Shown here: positions 16,306-25,700 of the stretch, piece by piece | Layout of the letters: the number at the start of each line of letters is the position of its first letter | How positions within the stretch are numbered: the stretch's first letter is position 1 | Assembly (NCBI GenBank): GCA_964487355.1 | Contig: CAZAPS010000017.1 | Coordinates: forward strand, 1 to 34,255 | DNA from: JAXGYX01 sp964487355 | GTDB taxonomy: Bacteria; Bacillota; Clostridia; Saccharofermentanales; Fastidiosipilaceae | Length of the DNA stretch: 34,255 bases | Direction of reading: 5' to 3' | Program-made: the position numbers and the translations under genes | The notes under the pieces: model-generated | What the model was told of the DNA's origin: nothing | The model's input: the letters and a program-made list of their open reading frames with translations, nothing else | Database searches by the model: none

Positions 16306-16377
16306 ACATATCTCTAAATATTATCAACTATCAATTTGCACAACAATCTATAGTTTTTTATGTGAAATATGTCTGTA

Positions 16378-16396
16378 TTGTGAGAGGTGTTCACAA
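16378..16396. promoter_or_regulatory. Inverted repeat upstream of hydCBA, Rex- or Crp/Fnr-like
   Basis: TTGTGA-(7 bases)-TCACAA. Rex, the NADH/NAD+-sensing repressor, binds TTGTGAA-N4-TTCACAA; here the arms match but the spacing is one base longer. Crp/Fnr-type sites (TGTGA-N6-TCACA) are an equally near fit. The repeat lies 36 bases before the candidate -35 box of the hydrogenase operon. Confidence 0.4.
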
Positions 16397-16431
16397 ATCT
16401 CATTTATTTCGATTATTAAAGTTAATGTATC

Positions 16432-16461
16432 GTGACATACGCCTGTATTCTATTGTAGAAT
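16432..16461 (+). promoter_or_regulatory. Candidate promoter of the hydCBA operon
   Basis: GTGACA (16432-16437), an 18-base spacer and TAGAAT (16456-16461), about 70 bases before hydC. Each box has one mismatch to consensus. The surrounding 16306-16533 region is AT-rich and contains no gene. Confidence 0.45.
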
Positions 16462-16533
16462 TAGTTTGTTTATACGACTTGTTCAAACTGATATCACGAC
16501 TCGTAAGAAACGTAAGGTTAGAAAGGGCAAATT

Positions 16534-17031
16534 ATGTCTGAGACGCAATCATGCATCGACTTTACAAAGTTGAGAGAATTCATCCCAACCACCGACCGCA
16601 CTGAATCTTCATTGATCACCATTCTTCACATGATACAGGACACATATGGTTATATACCCAAGGAGGCGCAGTACATCGTCGCGGATGAGTTGAACATTCC
16701 GACTTCGCAAGTCTTTGGCGTGGTGACCTTCTACTCCTATTTCACGGATCATCCGAAAGGCAAATATCAGATCAGTGTCTGCTTGGGCACAGCTTGCTAC
16801 GTCAAGGGCGCGCAGGATGTGCTGGAGGCGTTGGAGTCCGAGCTGGGTATCAAATTTGGCCAGACAACTGAGGACATGCTCTTTTCCATTGCGCAGACAC
16901 GTTGTCTCGGCGATTGCTCGAACGCGCCTGTCATCATGGTCAATGATGAACTATTGCTGAAAGTCACAGCGGATGAAGTACCGGCCATCATTGAAAAATA
17001 TAGGGAGATTGAGACGAATGCTAACGTATGA
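16534..17031 (+). CDS. hydC: NADH-dependent [FeFe] hydrogenase, NuoE-like subunit HydC
   Basis: A 165-residue thioredoxin-like [2Fe-2S] subunit, homologous to NuoE of complex I and to HydC of trimeric hydrogenases. The four cluster ligands are Cys83 and Cys88 (CLGTAC) and Cys124 and Cys128 (RCLGDC). ATG 16534 follows AGAAAGGG. The gene overlaps hydB by 14 bases. Acts in the cytosol, passing electrons between the flavin subunit and the hydrogenase subunit. Confidence 0.94.
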   Translation: MSETQSCIDFTKLREFIPTTDRTESSLITILHMIQDTYGYIPKEAQYIVADELNIPTSQVFGVVTFYSYFTDHPKGKYQISVCLGTACYVKGAQDVLEALESELGIKFGQTTEDMLFSIAQTRCLGDCSNAPVIMVNDELLLKVTADEVPAIIEKYREIETNANV

Positions 17032-18607
17032 TTCACTTCGCCAGTTAAAAGATAAATCCTATCTTGAGTTGAAATCGAAATTGGCACAGCGCCCGGATGT
17101 CGGTATGGCCGAGGACGGCACTTTTAAGTTGACCGACCCTTATTTCGCGAAACAGACTCGCATCGCTTTGCGCAACTGTGAGATCATCGACCCGCTGAAA
17201 ATCGAAGAGGCGATCGCCACCGGCGCGTATATCGCTTTGGCGGATCTGTTGGAAAAAAACGTTCCCGGTGAGCAAATTGTCGATGACATCACACGTTCAG
17301 GTCTGCGTGGCCGCGGAGGCGCGGGTTTCTCGACCGGCCGCAAATGGGCCGAGGCGCTGAAACACGATGACGATCAGAAATACATCATCTGCAACGCGGA
17401 CGAGGGTGATCCCGGCGCGTTCATGGATCGCAGTATTTTGGAATATGATCCACATTGCATTCTCGAAGGCATGGCGATAGCCGGTTTGGCGATCGGTGCC
17501 GATAAAGGTTACATCTATGTGCGTGCCGAGTATCCCGAAGCGGTCAAAAATCTGAATGTGGCGATCAAACAGGCTGAGGAACTTAACCTGTTGGGCGACA
17601 ATATCCTTGGTACGGATTTTTCTTTCAGCATCGAGCTGAGGCTGGGAGCCGGAGCGTTTGTCTGCGGTGAGGCCACCGCGCTGATCGAGTCGATCGAAGG
17701 AAAACGCGGTATGCCGCGCTATAAAAAATTCCGTACGGCTCACAAGGGACTGTTTCAGAAACCGACAGTGCTCAACAACGTCGAGACGCTGGCCAATGTG
17801 CATATGATCATGCTGAACGGTGTGGACTGGTTCCGCGGCATCGGCACGGACCAATCGACGGGGACTAAGGTGTTCTCGGTGGTCGGCAAAGTTGAACAGG
17901 CCGGTCTTGTGGAAGTGCCGATGGGCACTTCGCTGGATGAGATCATTTACGACATCTCCGGTGGATTGAAAGACGATAAAACACTCAAATCGGTGCAGAC
18001 CGGTGGCCCGTCCGGCGGTTGCATTCCGGCCGATCTGGTGTCGGAGACTCATGTTGACTTTGAGTCACTCGAGGCGATCGGATCGATCATGGGCTCGGGC
18101 GGCATGGTGGTCATGGATGAAGATGACTGCATGGTTGACATCGCCCGCTTTTTTATGGAATTTACCGTGGAGGAATCTTGTGGCAAGTGCACTCCATGTC
18201 GAATTGGCAACAAGCGCGTGCTTGAGATGCTGGAGCGTTTTGTCTCCGGCAAGGGCGAGCGCAAGGATATGAAATATCTGAAAGAGTTGTGCGAAGTCAT
18301 TCGCGACACCTCTTTGTGCGGACTGGGTCAGGCCGCCTGCAATCCCGTGCTCTCCACGATGCATTATTTTGAAGATGAGTACTTGGCGCACGTCGTCGAC
18401 CATCGCTGCCCGGCCGGTGTCTGCAAAGGATTGACGGCTTACGAAATTAGAGATAACTGTATCGGTTGCGGTTTGTGCAAAATCAACTGCCCGCCGCAAT
18501 GTATCACCGGTGAGCGGAAAGAAATGCACTATATCGATCAGGACGAGTGCATCCGTTGCGGAATATGTCATGAGAAATGCCCGGTTGGCGCTGTGGCTTT
18601 AGTCTAA
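17018..18607 (+). CDS. hydB: NADH-dependent [FeFe] hydrogenase, NuoF-like flavin subunit HydB
   Basis: A 529-residue subunit carrying FMN and the NAD(H) site. Seen: GRGGAGF at 98-104, ICNADEGDPGAF near 123, and [4Fe-4S] ligands Cys388, Cys391 and Cys394 (ESCGKCTPCRIG) plus a later Cys in SLCGLGQAACNP. Two C-terminal ferredoxin-type clusters start at Cys481 (CIGCGLCKINCP) and Cys511 (CIRCGICHEKCP). The N-terminal [2Fe-2S] thioredoxin-like domain of the longer HydB proteins such as that of Thermotoga is absent; only about 60 residues precede the NuoF core. ATG 17018 follows AGGGAGA at about 17002-17008. Confidence 0.95.
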   Translation: MLTYDSLRQLKDKSYLELKSKLAQRPDVGMAEDGTFKLTDPYFAKQTRIALRNCEIIDPLKIEEAIATGAYIALADLLEKNVPGEQIVDDITRSGLRGRGGAGFSTGRKWAEALKHDDDQKYIICNADEGDPGAFMDRSILEYDPHCILEGMAIAGLAIGADKGYIYVRAEYPEAVKNLNVAIKQAEELNLLGDNILGTDFSFSIELRLGAGAFVCGEATALIESIEGKRGMPRYKKFRTAHKGLFQKPTVLNNVETLANVHMIMLNGVDWFRGIGTDQSTGTKVFSVVGKVEQAGLVEVPMGTSLDEIIYDISGGLKDDKTLKSVQTGGPSGGCIPADLVSETHVDFESLEAIGSIMGSGGMVVMDEDDCMVDIARFFMEFTVEESCGKCTPCRIGNKRVLEMLERFVSGKGERKDMKYLKELCEVIRDTSLCGLGQAACNPVLSTMHYFEDEYLAHVVDHRCPAGVCKGLTAYEIRDNCIGCGLCKINCPPQCITGERKEMHYIDQDECIRCGICHEKCPVGAVALV

Positions 18608-18622
18608 GAAAGGATTCGATTC

Positions 18623-20359
18623 ATGATTACATTTTATATCAACGATCGTGAAGTCACGGTACCTGAAGGCACGACGATCTTGGAGGCGGCCCGCGAGATC
18701 AATGTCTATATACCGACACTTTGCCACATGGATCTGCATGCGATGAAAATCAGCAATCACAATGCTTCCTGCAGAGTTTGCATGGTCGAACAAGAAGGCA
18801 GAGAGAAGATGCTGACCGCTTGTTCGGTTGTGGCCTGGGACGGCCTGCGTGTGCGTACCGACACTCCGAAAGTCGTCAAGACCCGTAAGATGATGATTGA
18901 GCTGCTGCTGTCCGATCATCCAACTGATTGTTTGATCTGTTTCAAAAACGGCAACTGCGAACTGCAGACGCTGGCGGCGGACAACCACATTCGCGAGATT
19001 CCCTATCCGGGCGCGCACAATGTTAGCGAGATCGATAACAGCTCGCTGTCCATCGTTCGCGACATGAACAAGTGCGTGCTTTGCAAACGCTGTGAAATGG
19101 TCTGTAATGATGTGCAGACGGTCGGCGCCCTGACGACGAAGGGGCGGGGATTTGAAACAGTGGTCAGCACCTTGTTTGATCTGCCCATGATGGAGACCAC
19201 CTGTACTTTCTGTGGTCAGTGTGTCGCGGTCTGTCCGACCGGCGCGCTGCGCACGGTGAACAACAACGCGCAGATCTGGGATGTGCTGGCGGATAAAAGC
19301 AAAACCGTCATCGTGCAGACCGCGCCGGCTGTGCGTGTCGCGTTGGGTGAGGCGTTTGGCATGGAGCCCGGCTCCGACGTGACCGGCAAGATGGTCACCG
19401 CGCTTCGCTCTTTGGGCTTTGACTATGTGTATGACACCAACTTCGCCGCCGACGTGACGATTGTCGAAGAAGCGTCGGAGTTTGTCCACCGTTTCAAAGA
19501 GGGCGGTGTGATGCCGATTTTGACAAGTTGCTGCCCAAGCTGGATTAAATTTATCGAGCATAACTTCGGTGACATGCTGGACATTCCCTCCAGCTGCAAA
19601 TCTCCGCACGAAATGTTTGGCTCGCTGGCCAAGACCTATTTGGCGCAAAAACTGAACCTGGATCCCGACGACATTGTCGTGGTCTCTGTCATGCCCTGCC
19701 TGGCGAAGAAGTTTGAGTCCGCGCGTCCTGAATTGATGAACGAAGGACGAAGTGATGTCGACATTGTCATCACGACGCGTGAGTTGAGCTATCTGATCAG
19801 AGAGACATCTGTTGACTTCGCTTCGCTCGAAGACTCTGACTTTGATGACTTCATGGGCGAGTCCACCGGCGCCGGCGATATCTTCGGCAGCTCCGGCGGC
19901 GTTCTTGAGGCCACCTTGCGCACAGCTTATGAGCTGTTGACCGGGGACACTCTGGAAAAACTGGATTTCAATGACTTGCGCGGTCTTGACGGAATCAAAG
20001 AGGCGGTAGTCGATATTGACGGCACCGAGGTTCGTGTGGCTTCGGCCAGCGGCCTGGGCAATGCGCGCATATTGCTGGATACCGTCCGCAAAGGTGAAAA
20101 GCAATATCACGCGATCGAGATCATGGCCTGTCCGGGTGGCTGCATCGATGGTGGTGGTCAGCCGTTTATCCATGGTGAGACCGAAATCCTCGAGAAACGC
20201 ATGAATGCGATTTATGAGATTGACAAGAACAAACCGGTTCGACAATCTCACAAAAATCCGAGCGTGCAGAAGCTATATGATGATTTCCTGGGTGAGCCTT
20301 ATGGCGAGAAAGCGAAACAACTCCTGCATACGGAGTTTACCTTCCGCGAAAAGGCGTAA
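18623..20359 (+). CDS. hydA: [FeFe] hydrogenase catalytic subunit HydA
   Basis: A 578-residue catalytic subunit that makes or uses H2. N-terminal [2Fe-2S] domain (Cys34, Cys50, Cys53, Cys67), a His-ligated [4Fe-4S] site (His99, Cys103, Cys106, Cys112), and two ferredoxin clusters (from Cys151 and Cys194). The H-cluster domain has all three signatures: TSCCPSW at 301-307, MPCLAKKFE at 357-365, and EIMACPGGC at 499-507 followed by IDGGGQP. With HydB and HydC this is the trimeric, NADH-linked (group A3-like) form that can couple NADH and ferredoxin oxidation. ATG 18623 follows AAAGGA, 15 bases after hydB. It lacks the extra C-terminal [2Fe-2S] domain of the Thermotoga enzyme. Maturases HydE/F/G are not in the window. 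Confidence 0.97.
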   Translation: MITFYINDREVTVPEGTTILEAAREINVYIPTLCHMDLHAMKISNHNASCRVCMVEQEGREKMLTACSVVAWDGLRVRTDTPKVVKTRKMMIELLLSDHPTDCLICFKNGNCELQTLAADNHIREIPYPGAHNVSEIDNSSLSIVRDMNKCVLCKRCEMVCNDVQTVGALTTKGRGFETVVSTLFDLPMMETTCTFCGQCVAVCPTGALRTVNNNAQIWDVLADKSKTVIVQTAPAVRVALGEAFGMEPGSDVTGKMVTALRSLGFDYVYDTNFAADVTIVEEASEFVHRFKEGGVMPILTSCCPSWIKFIEHNFGDMLDIPSSCKSPHEMFGSLAKTYLAQKLNLDPDDIVVVSVMPCLAKKFESARPELMNEGRSDVDIVITTRELSYLIRETSVDFASLEDSDFDDFMGESTGAGDIFGSSGGVLEATLRTAYELLTGDTLEKLDFNDLRGLDGIKEAVVDIDGTEVRVASASGLGNARILLDTVRKGEKQYHAIEIMACPGGCIDGGGQPFIHGETEILEKRMNAIYEIDKNKPVRQSHKNPSVQKLYDDFLGEPYGEKAKQLLHTEFTFREKA

Positions 20360-20363
20360 TATC

Positions 20364-20392
20364 TTGCGACTGAGTGGTTGAAGTGATAAAAT
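20364..20392 (+). promoter_or_regulatory. Promoter of the ferredoxin gene
   Basis: TTGCGA (20364-20369), a 17-base spacer and TAAAAT (20387-20392), about 28 bases before the ferredoxin start. It would let the ferredoxin be made separately from hydCBA. Confidence 0.55.
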
Positions 20393-20420
20393 AATCGCAT
20401 ATGTAAGGAGGTAAATCTTA

Positions 20421-20591
20421 ATGGCTTATGTAATTTCTGAATCTTGTATTTCATGTGCCGCTTGTGAGAGCGAATGCCCGACCAACGCCATATCCGCCGG
20501 TGATTCTCAGTATGAGATCGACGCGAACGCCTGCATCGACTGCGGCGCTTGTGAAGCGGTATGCCCGGTTGGAGCGATTTCCGCCGGATAA
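20421..20591 (+). CDS. 2[4Fe-4S] clostridial-type ferredoxin
   Basis: A 56-residue cytosolic electron carrier with two CxxCxxCxxxCP motifs: CISCAACESECP near residue 9 and CIDCGACEAVCP near residue 38. This is the classical clostridial ferredoxin in length and pattern. ATG 20421 follows AAGGAGGT at 20405-20412, one of the best ribosome sites in the window, as expected for an abundant protein. It lies 61 bases after hydA, has its own promoter and is closed by a terminator. The likely partner is the adjacent hydrogenase, which would use reduced ferredoxin together with NADH. Confidence 0.96.
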   Translation: MAYVISESCISCAACESECPTNAISAGDSQYEIDANACIDCGACEAVCPVGAISAG

Positions 20592-20677
20592 TACCGTTGT
20601 GGAAACGACACACAAGTCGCGTGCCTTTTTGATCGACGGATATCTGCTGATTACAAATGGCATGGCTTGAATGAATC

Positions 20678-20703
20678 AAAGGGGTGCTGCGGCATCCCTT
20701 TTT
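20678..20703 (+). terminator. Intrinsic terminator after ferredoxin
   Basis: AAAGGGGTGC (20678-20687), loop TGCG, GCATCCCTTT (20692-20701), a 10-bp stem with one G-U pair that runs into five Ts. It ends the hyd-fdx unit. Confidence 0.8.
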
Positions 20704-20758
20704 CAATATAAATCAACTCAGCCGTGATCGATCGCCATGGATAAACGAGAGACCTTTT

Positions 20759-21658
20759 ATGATCGACCAAAATAGAGAGAAGCAAGTGGTTCAGATGTTT
20801 GTTGATGAGACCTTGGAGGATCTTCAACGAAACGGACTGCGTCTGCTACAAAAAAAAGATGGTTTTCGTTTTGGTGAGGACGCTGTTTTGCTCGCGCATT
20901 TCGCGGCCAAACGCTGGAACGAAGTGACACACTCGTCATCGCGTTTTGTCGAACTGGGCAGCCACAGCGGAATTGTCTCGATCTTGCTGACGGCTTTGAT
21001 TGAAGACAGCGAAGGCGTCGGAATTGAACTGATTCCGCGACAGGTCGAGCTGATGCGGCGCAATATTTCACTCAATCGTTTGCACAATCGGCTTGCGACC
21101 ATTCAAGGGGATATCCGGACGCTGTCGAATGCCGCCGGTCAGTTGCCGACTGAGATCGGTGTCGGCACGCTTGATTTTGTGGTCTGCAATCCGCCCTATG
21201 GTGTACCGGGGCGAGGTGTGTCCCGCAACATCGAGACTGAGTTTGATTTTGAGAATCAAGTCGCGCGAGAAGAGGTCGCCTGCGATTTTGATGATATCTG
21301 CCGTTTGGCCGCGAAGCTGTTGCGGGCGAAGGGGAGATTTTATTTTTGCCATCGACCTGAGCGTTTCCCTGAACTGATCCAGTCGCTGTTGCGTTTTCAA
21401 CTGATGCCGATTGAGTTGATGCTGATCGCCCCGCGGCAAATTGAGTCGCCAACGTTGGTGTTGTTCACCGCGATTCGTCTGGGAAATCCGGGCGGATTTC
21501 GGTTTTTGAAGCCTCTGGTTGTGCGCGATGAACAATCGAACTACACGCCGGAAATGCTTGCTTTTGTGGGTGGTGGCGATCCTTACCGTCCGTCCGAGGA
21601 GGATGTTGAGGTTCAGCGGGTGAACCGCGTGCGCTCCGACCGCGAAGAATTTAGATAA
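20759..21658 (+). CDS. tRNA1(Val) (adenine37-N6)-methyltransferase family protein (YabB-like)
   Basis: A 299-residue Rossmann-fold SAM-dependent methyltransferase. The family start DLQRNGLRLLQKKDGFRFGE is present, then the SAM-binding region FVELGSHSGIVS, and the catalytic NPPY at 144-147, typical of N6-adenine methylation. The closest family is TrmN6/YfiC, in Bacillus YabB, and the neighbours support this because yabB lies near ricT and rsmI there. Start uncertain: ATG 20759 has only a weak GAGAGA upstream, and ATG 20795 would also give a full family N-terminus. It overlaps no neighbour and sits 11 bases before rsmI. Confidence 0.86.
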   Translation: MIDQNREKQVVQMFVDETLEDLQRNGLRLLQKKDGFRFGEDAVLLAHFAAKRWNEVTHSSSRFVELGSHSGIVSILLTALIEDSEGVGIELIPRQVELMRRNISLNRLHNRLATIQGDIRTLSNAAGQLPTEIGVGTLDFVVCNPPYGVPGRGVSRNIETEFDFENQVAREEVACDFDDICRLAAKLLRAKGRFYFCHRPERFPELIQSLLRFQLMPIELMLIAPRQIESPTLVLFTAIRLGNPGGFRFLKPLVVRDEQSNYTPEMLAFVGGGDPYRPSEEDVEVQRVNRVRSDREEFR

Positions 21659-21669
21659 GAAGAGAAACG

Positions 21670-22785
21670 ATGTCCGACCAAACGGAAACGATGAATATAA
21701 AAAAGAACCCGGACTCATTTGATGTCGACCACGAAATCGAGAGCCCGGACAAAATGCCGGAAAATTTGACGCCCGGTGAGGCCACACGGTTTGATGCGGC
21801 TCCCGCGACGCTGTATGTGGTCGGCACACCGATCGGCAATCTGGGTGATTTTTCACCCAGAGGGCGCGCTGTCTGCGCCGCCGTCGATCTGATCGCCGCC
21901 GAAGACACCCGCGTCAGCGGCCGCATGCTTCGCAAATTAGGCATTCACACACCATTGATCAGCTTTCATGAACACAACACGCACGAACGTGTCGCCGAGC
22001 TGTTGCCCCGAATCCGAGGCGGCCTCTCGCTCGGTCTGGTGTCGGATGCCGGTATGCCCAGTGTCTCTGATCCGGGCGTTGAGTTGGTGCGCGCCTGCAG
22101 AGATGCCGGCCTGAACGTGGAAGTGATTCCGGGTCCAACCGCGTTGATCACCGCGCTTGCCGGATCGGGTCTGGACAGCGGCCGATTCTACTTTGAAGGT
22201 TTTTTGCCGACAAAAGGGAAAGAACGCGCCGAACGCCTGGCGCTGCTTTCTGGACGGTCGGACACAGTCATTCTTTATGAGGCCCCTCATCGTCTGATCA
22301 AAACCTTGGACGATCTGACCGCGGCCGGCCTGGGTGAACGCACCGTCGCCGTTGCGCGAGAGTTGACGAAACGATATGAGGAATATCGAATCTGCACGGT
22401 CGCCCGGGCGGGGGAATATTATCGGGCCAACACCCCGCGGGGTGAATTTGTGTTGGTGATAGAGGATGAGAGCCTTAGATCCGGTGATGAGACCGGACGC
22501 TCGAACGTCAAAGATTTGGGCCCGGCGCGTGCCGGAGAGGATATCCCCGGCGATGGGTTGTCGCCGTGTCAGCCAAGTGAGTCGGACCGACGAAACTACG
22601 ATATTGAACTGGGTGGACGGATCATGTTTTGGTTGATTCAAGGTCATTCAGTCAAAGATATCGTCACCCGGATAATGGAGGATGAAAACAAAATAAAGAC
22701 CTCCAAAAATCTATCTTTGACGCGTAACAACTTGTACAATTTAATACAAAAGATGAAACGCTGGTTACAAGGAGAATTGCATTGA
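21670..22785 (+). CDS. rsmI: 16S rRNA (cytidine1402-2'-O)-methyltransferase RsmI
   Basis: A 371-residue tetrapyrrole-methylase-fold enzyme that 2'-O-methylates C1402 in the 16S rRNA decoding centre. Core from about residue 48: LYVVGTPIGNLGDFSPR, AAEDTRVSGRML, SDAGMPSVSDPG, IPGPTALITALAGSGL and ILYEAPHRL. About 45 extra polar residues precede the core and are predicted disordered. The C-terminal 60 residues form the small helical domain seen in longer RsmI proteins. The start ATG 21670 has a weak ribosome site; an internal ATG at 21691 is the alternative. The stop overlaps the TTG start of yfhO (TTGA). Confidence 0.92.
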   Translation: MSDQTETMNIKKNPDSFDVDHEIESPDKMPENLTPGEATRFDAAPATLYVVGTPIGNLGDFSPRGRAVCAAVDLIAAEDTRVSGRMLRKLGIHTPLISFHEHNTHERVAELLPRIRGGLSLGLVSDAGMPSVSDPGVELVRACRDAGLNVEVIPGPTALITALAGSGLDSGRFYFEGFLPTKGKERAERLALLSGRSDTVILYEAPHRLIKTLDDLTAAGLGERTVAVARELTKRYEEYRICTVARAGEYYRANTPRGEFVLVIEDESLRSGDETGRSNVKDLGPARAGEDIPGDGLSPCQPSESDRRNYDIELGGRIMFWLIQGHSVKDIVTRIMEDENKIKTSKNLSLTRNNLYNLIQKMKRWLQGELH

Positions 22786-25700
22786 AATCCCAATTTGATG
22801 TTGATGATATAGCCCACCCGACACCACCGCCCGAATCCGCGACAGAACCGAAACAGACTGAATTGGCGGATCCCACGCCACACACCCGTATCAGTGATCC
22901 GACTCCGGCAGCCAAGCCGACTGAATCGGCCTCCCAACCGGTATCCGGTCCTGAGCCGGGACCTAAGGCGGAACCTGAATTAAATTCAAGTCAGGGATCG
23001 ACTGAACGACCGTTTCAATTGAAAATGCCGCGCCGTTTTAAGCGTGGCCCGTCCGGCGAGCGCCCGCTCAGACGCAAGAAGCGCGCCTACCTAAGTGGCC
23101 GCAAAGTCATTTTATTGTCATTCTTGTTTCCTTTATTGATACTGGCCCTGGTCTACGCGGCGCATCAATTCTATCCGATCGGCAACCGCACTCCGTTGAC
23201 CATTGATTTGTACCACCAATATGCGCCTTTTTTGGTCGAACTTCGGGACAAATTACTGACAGGTCAAAGCTTGCTTTACTCCTGGGATGGAGGACTGGGC
23301 AATAATTTTTACGCCCTGTTCGCCTACTATCTTTCATCGCCTCTGAACGCTCTGTTGGTTTTCTTCCCGCCCGCCTGGATCACGGAGGCGGTCACGACGC
23401 TGACCTTGCTGAAAATCGGCGGATCCGGAGCGACCTTCGCGTATATGTTGCGAGAAGCGTTTAGCCCTTGGGGTCAACGAACCATCTCCGCGGTTCGTCC
23501 GATGCTTACCCGCAAGGCCTCGCAGACGACCACCGACTGGGCTGTCGTGCTCTGCTCGACTTTCTTCGCGCTGTCCGGATTTATGCTGACTTATTCCTGG
23601 GACATCATGTGGCTGGACGCGATCGCACTCATGCCGCTGGTCATTCTTGGTTTGCACCGCATGGTGCGCGACGGCAAATTCTTGCTATACACGTTGTCGC
23701 TGGCGGGCGCCCTGATCTGTAACTACTATATCGCTCTGTTTGTCTGTGTCTTTACCGCCCTTTATTTCCCTGTGTGCTATTTCAGCATGAGCCCTTACTT
23801 GCGTGAGGCCGACCGGAATCCGTTTCGACATTTTTTCAAAACATTCGGAAAATTTGCCGGGACTTCTTTGTTGGGCGCCGGTATCAGCGCGTTCATCACG
23901 CTGCCGACCTATCTGTCGTTGCAGTTGACCTCCGCCAGCACCGATCAGCTGCCCCAGCAATTTCTCATGCGCTTTAGCCTGTTTGAATTCATGGGCCGAC
24001 ATATGATCAACATGCCTCCCTCGATTCGTGACGGCCTGCCGAATGTTTTTACCGGTGTGCTCACCTTCATGCTGATCCCGCTTTACATCTTCGCCAAGCA
24101 CATACGGGTGCGTGAAAAGGCGCTTCATCTTGGCCTGTTGTTTTTCTTGTTTTTAAGCTTCAACTCCAATGTGCTGGATTTTTTGTGGCATGGCATGCAT
24201 TATCCGAATCAGTTACCCTACCGTTATTCATTCGTGTACAGCTTTCTTGTGCTGATCATGTGCTATCGAGTGCTGTCTCAACTCCGCTCGTTTTCCGCCC
24301 GCTCAATCGCGCTGGCCGGAGGCGGTGGAATGCTCTACGCGATTTTGGCCGAGGTCGTGCTGCCGGATCAAGTCGATCATGAGTCGACCTACCTGACTCT
24401 GGCCTTTTTGTTGATTTATTTGACAATTTTAGTTCTATACAAGACCCGACATTACCTGTTGCGAAAAACGACTTTGATTCTTGTGGTGGTATGCGTCGTG
24501 GAATTGGTCTTGAACACATCGGTCACGATTTTCACAATTGATAAAAATGAGCACTACACCGATCGCACCAACTTCAACGACGACATCCCGGCGGTTCGTT
24601 CACTGGTGTCGGAACAAGAACGGGAGGATCCATCGTTTTGGCGAATGGAGATCGTTCAACAAAAGACGACCAATAGTCCGTCGCTTTACGGCTATCGTGG
24701 GTTCACCATCTTTTCCTCGACCAGCTATGAGCACACCGCCCGCATGATGCGCTCGTTGGGCTATCACGGCAACAACATCAATAGTTATATGTATACATCA
24801 TCCACCGCGTTTCTGGACGCGATGTTCGGTATAAAATACATTTTGAACAAAGATCGGCAGATGAATGATCCGAGGCTGGAGTTTGTCAGTGAGTCCGAGG
24901 CCGGCTACCTGTATCGCAACGATGACGCGCTGTCGATCGGCTACGTGGTGCCCAACGGAATCAAAAGCTGGAACACGGAGGATAGAGATCCGTTCCGTAA
25001 CCAGGAGGCGTTTTTGCGCGCCGCCGGACTGGACGCCAATCTATACACTCCGTTGGATCTGATTCCGGATTCCGCAATGGCGACAAACGCCCAGCCGGTC
25101 ACCGGTTCAAAGGACATCGGTTTCACCGTTTCGCGCTCCAACACGAATGATTCCATGACGTTTGAGTTCATCGTTGAGGCGCAAGCCGAACAGCACTATA
25201 CGTTGTACTTTGACCCGGATGGCAAGTCGTCGGTCGAGGTCATAGTCAACGAACAGGTCGGGACCGACGGCGTGAGCACCAATGAATATCAGAAAGTCAC
25301 CTCGATCAATGAGCAGGAGATGGTTGAGCTCGGCTATCGCAAAGAGGGTGACAAAGTGCGTGTGATCGTCACAGTTCCCGAGGACGGCGCCAATCATGTC
25401 CGCTACTGGGGCGCTTCGACGAATGAGGCTGTCTATGAACAAGCGGTTGCCTCGTTGAAGAACGGTCAACTGGACGTCCAATCATTTACTGGCGCCAGAA
25501 TTAAGGGAGAGGTCACCGCCGAAAGATCCAGTGTGCTGTTCTTTTCCATTCCGTTCGATTCCTCCTGGACTTTGAAGATCGATGGTCAGCCGACTGAGCT
25601 GTTCGCTGTCGGCGGTGGGCTGATGGGGGCGGAGGTCGGCGCGGGCAGCCACACGGTGGACATGAAGTTTCGTCCGCCGGCGCTGGTGGCCGGAACAATT

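Noticed and set aside
17297..18052. Long minus-strand frame opposite hydB
   Set aside because: Shadow of hydB; no recognisable domain.
18599..20251. A 550-codon open frame on the minus strand opposite hydA
   Set aside because: It is the antisense of a certain gene, has no family features and no ribosome site; long antisense frames follow from the codon bias here.
20455..20670. 71-codon frame overlapping the ferredoxin
   Set aside because: Out of frame with the clear ferredoxin; translation shows no known features.
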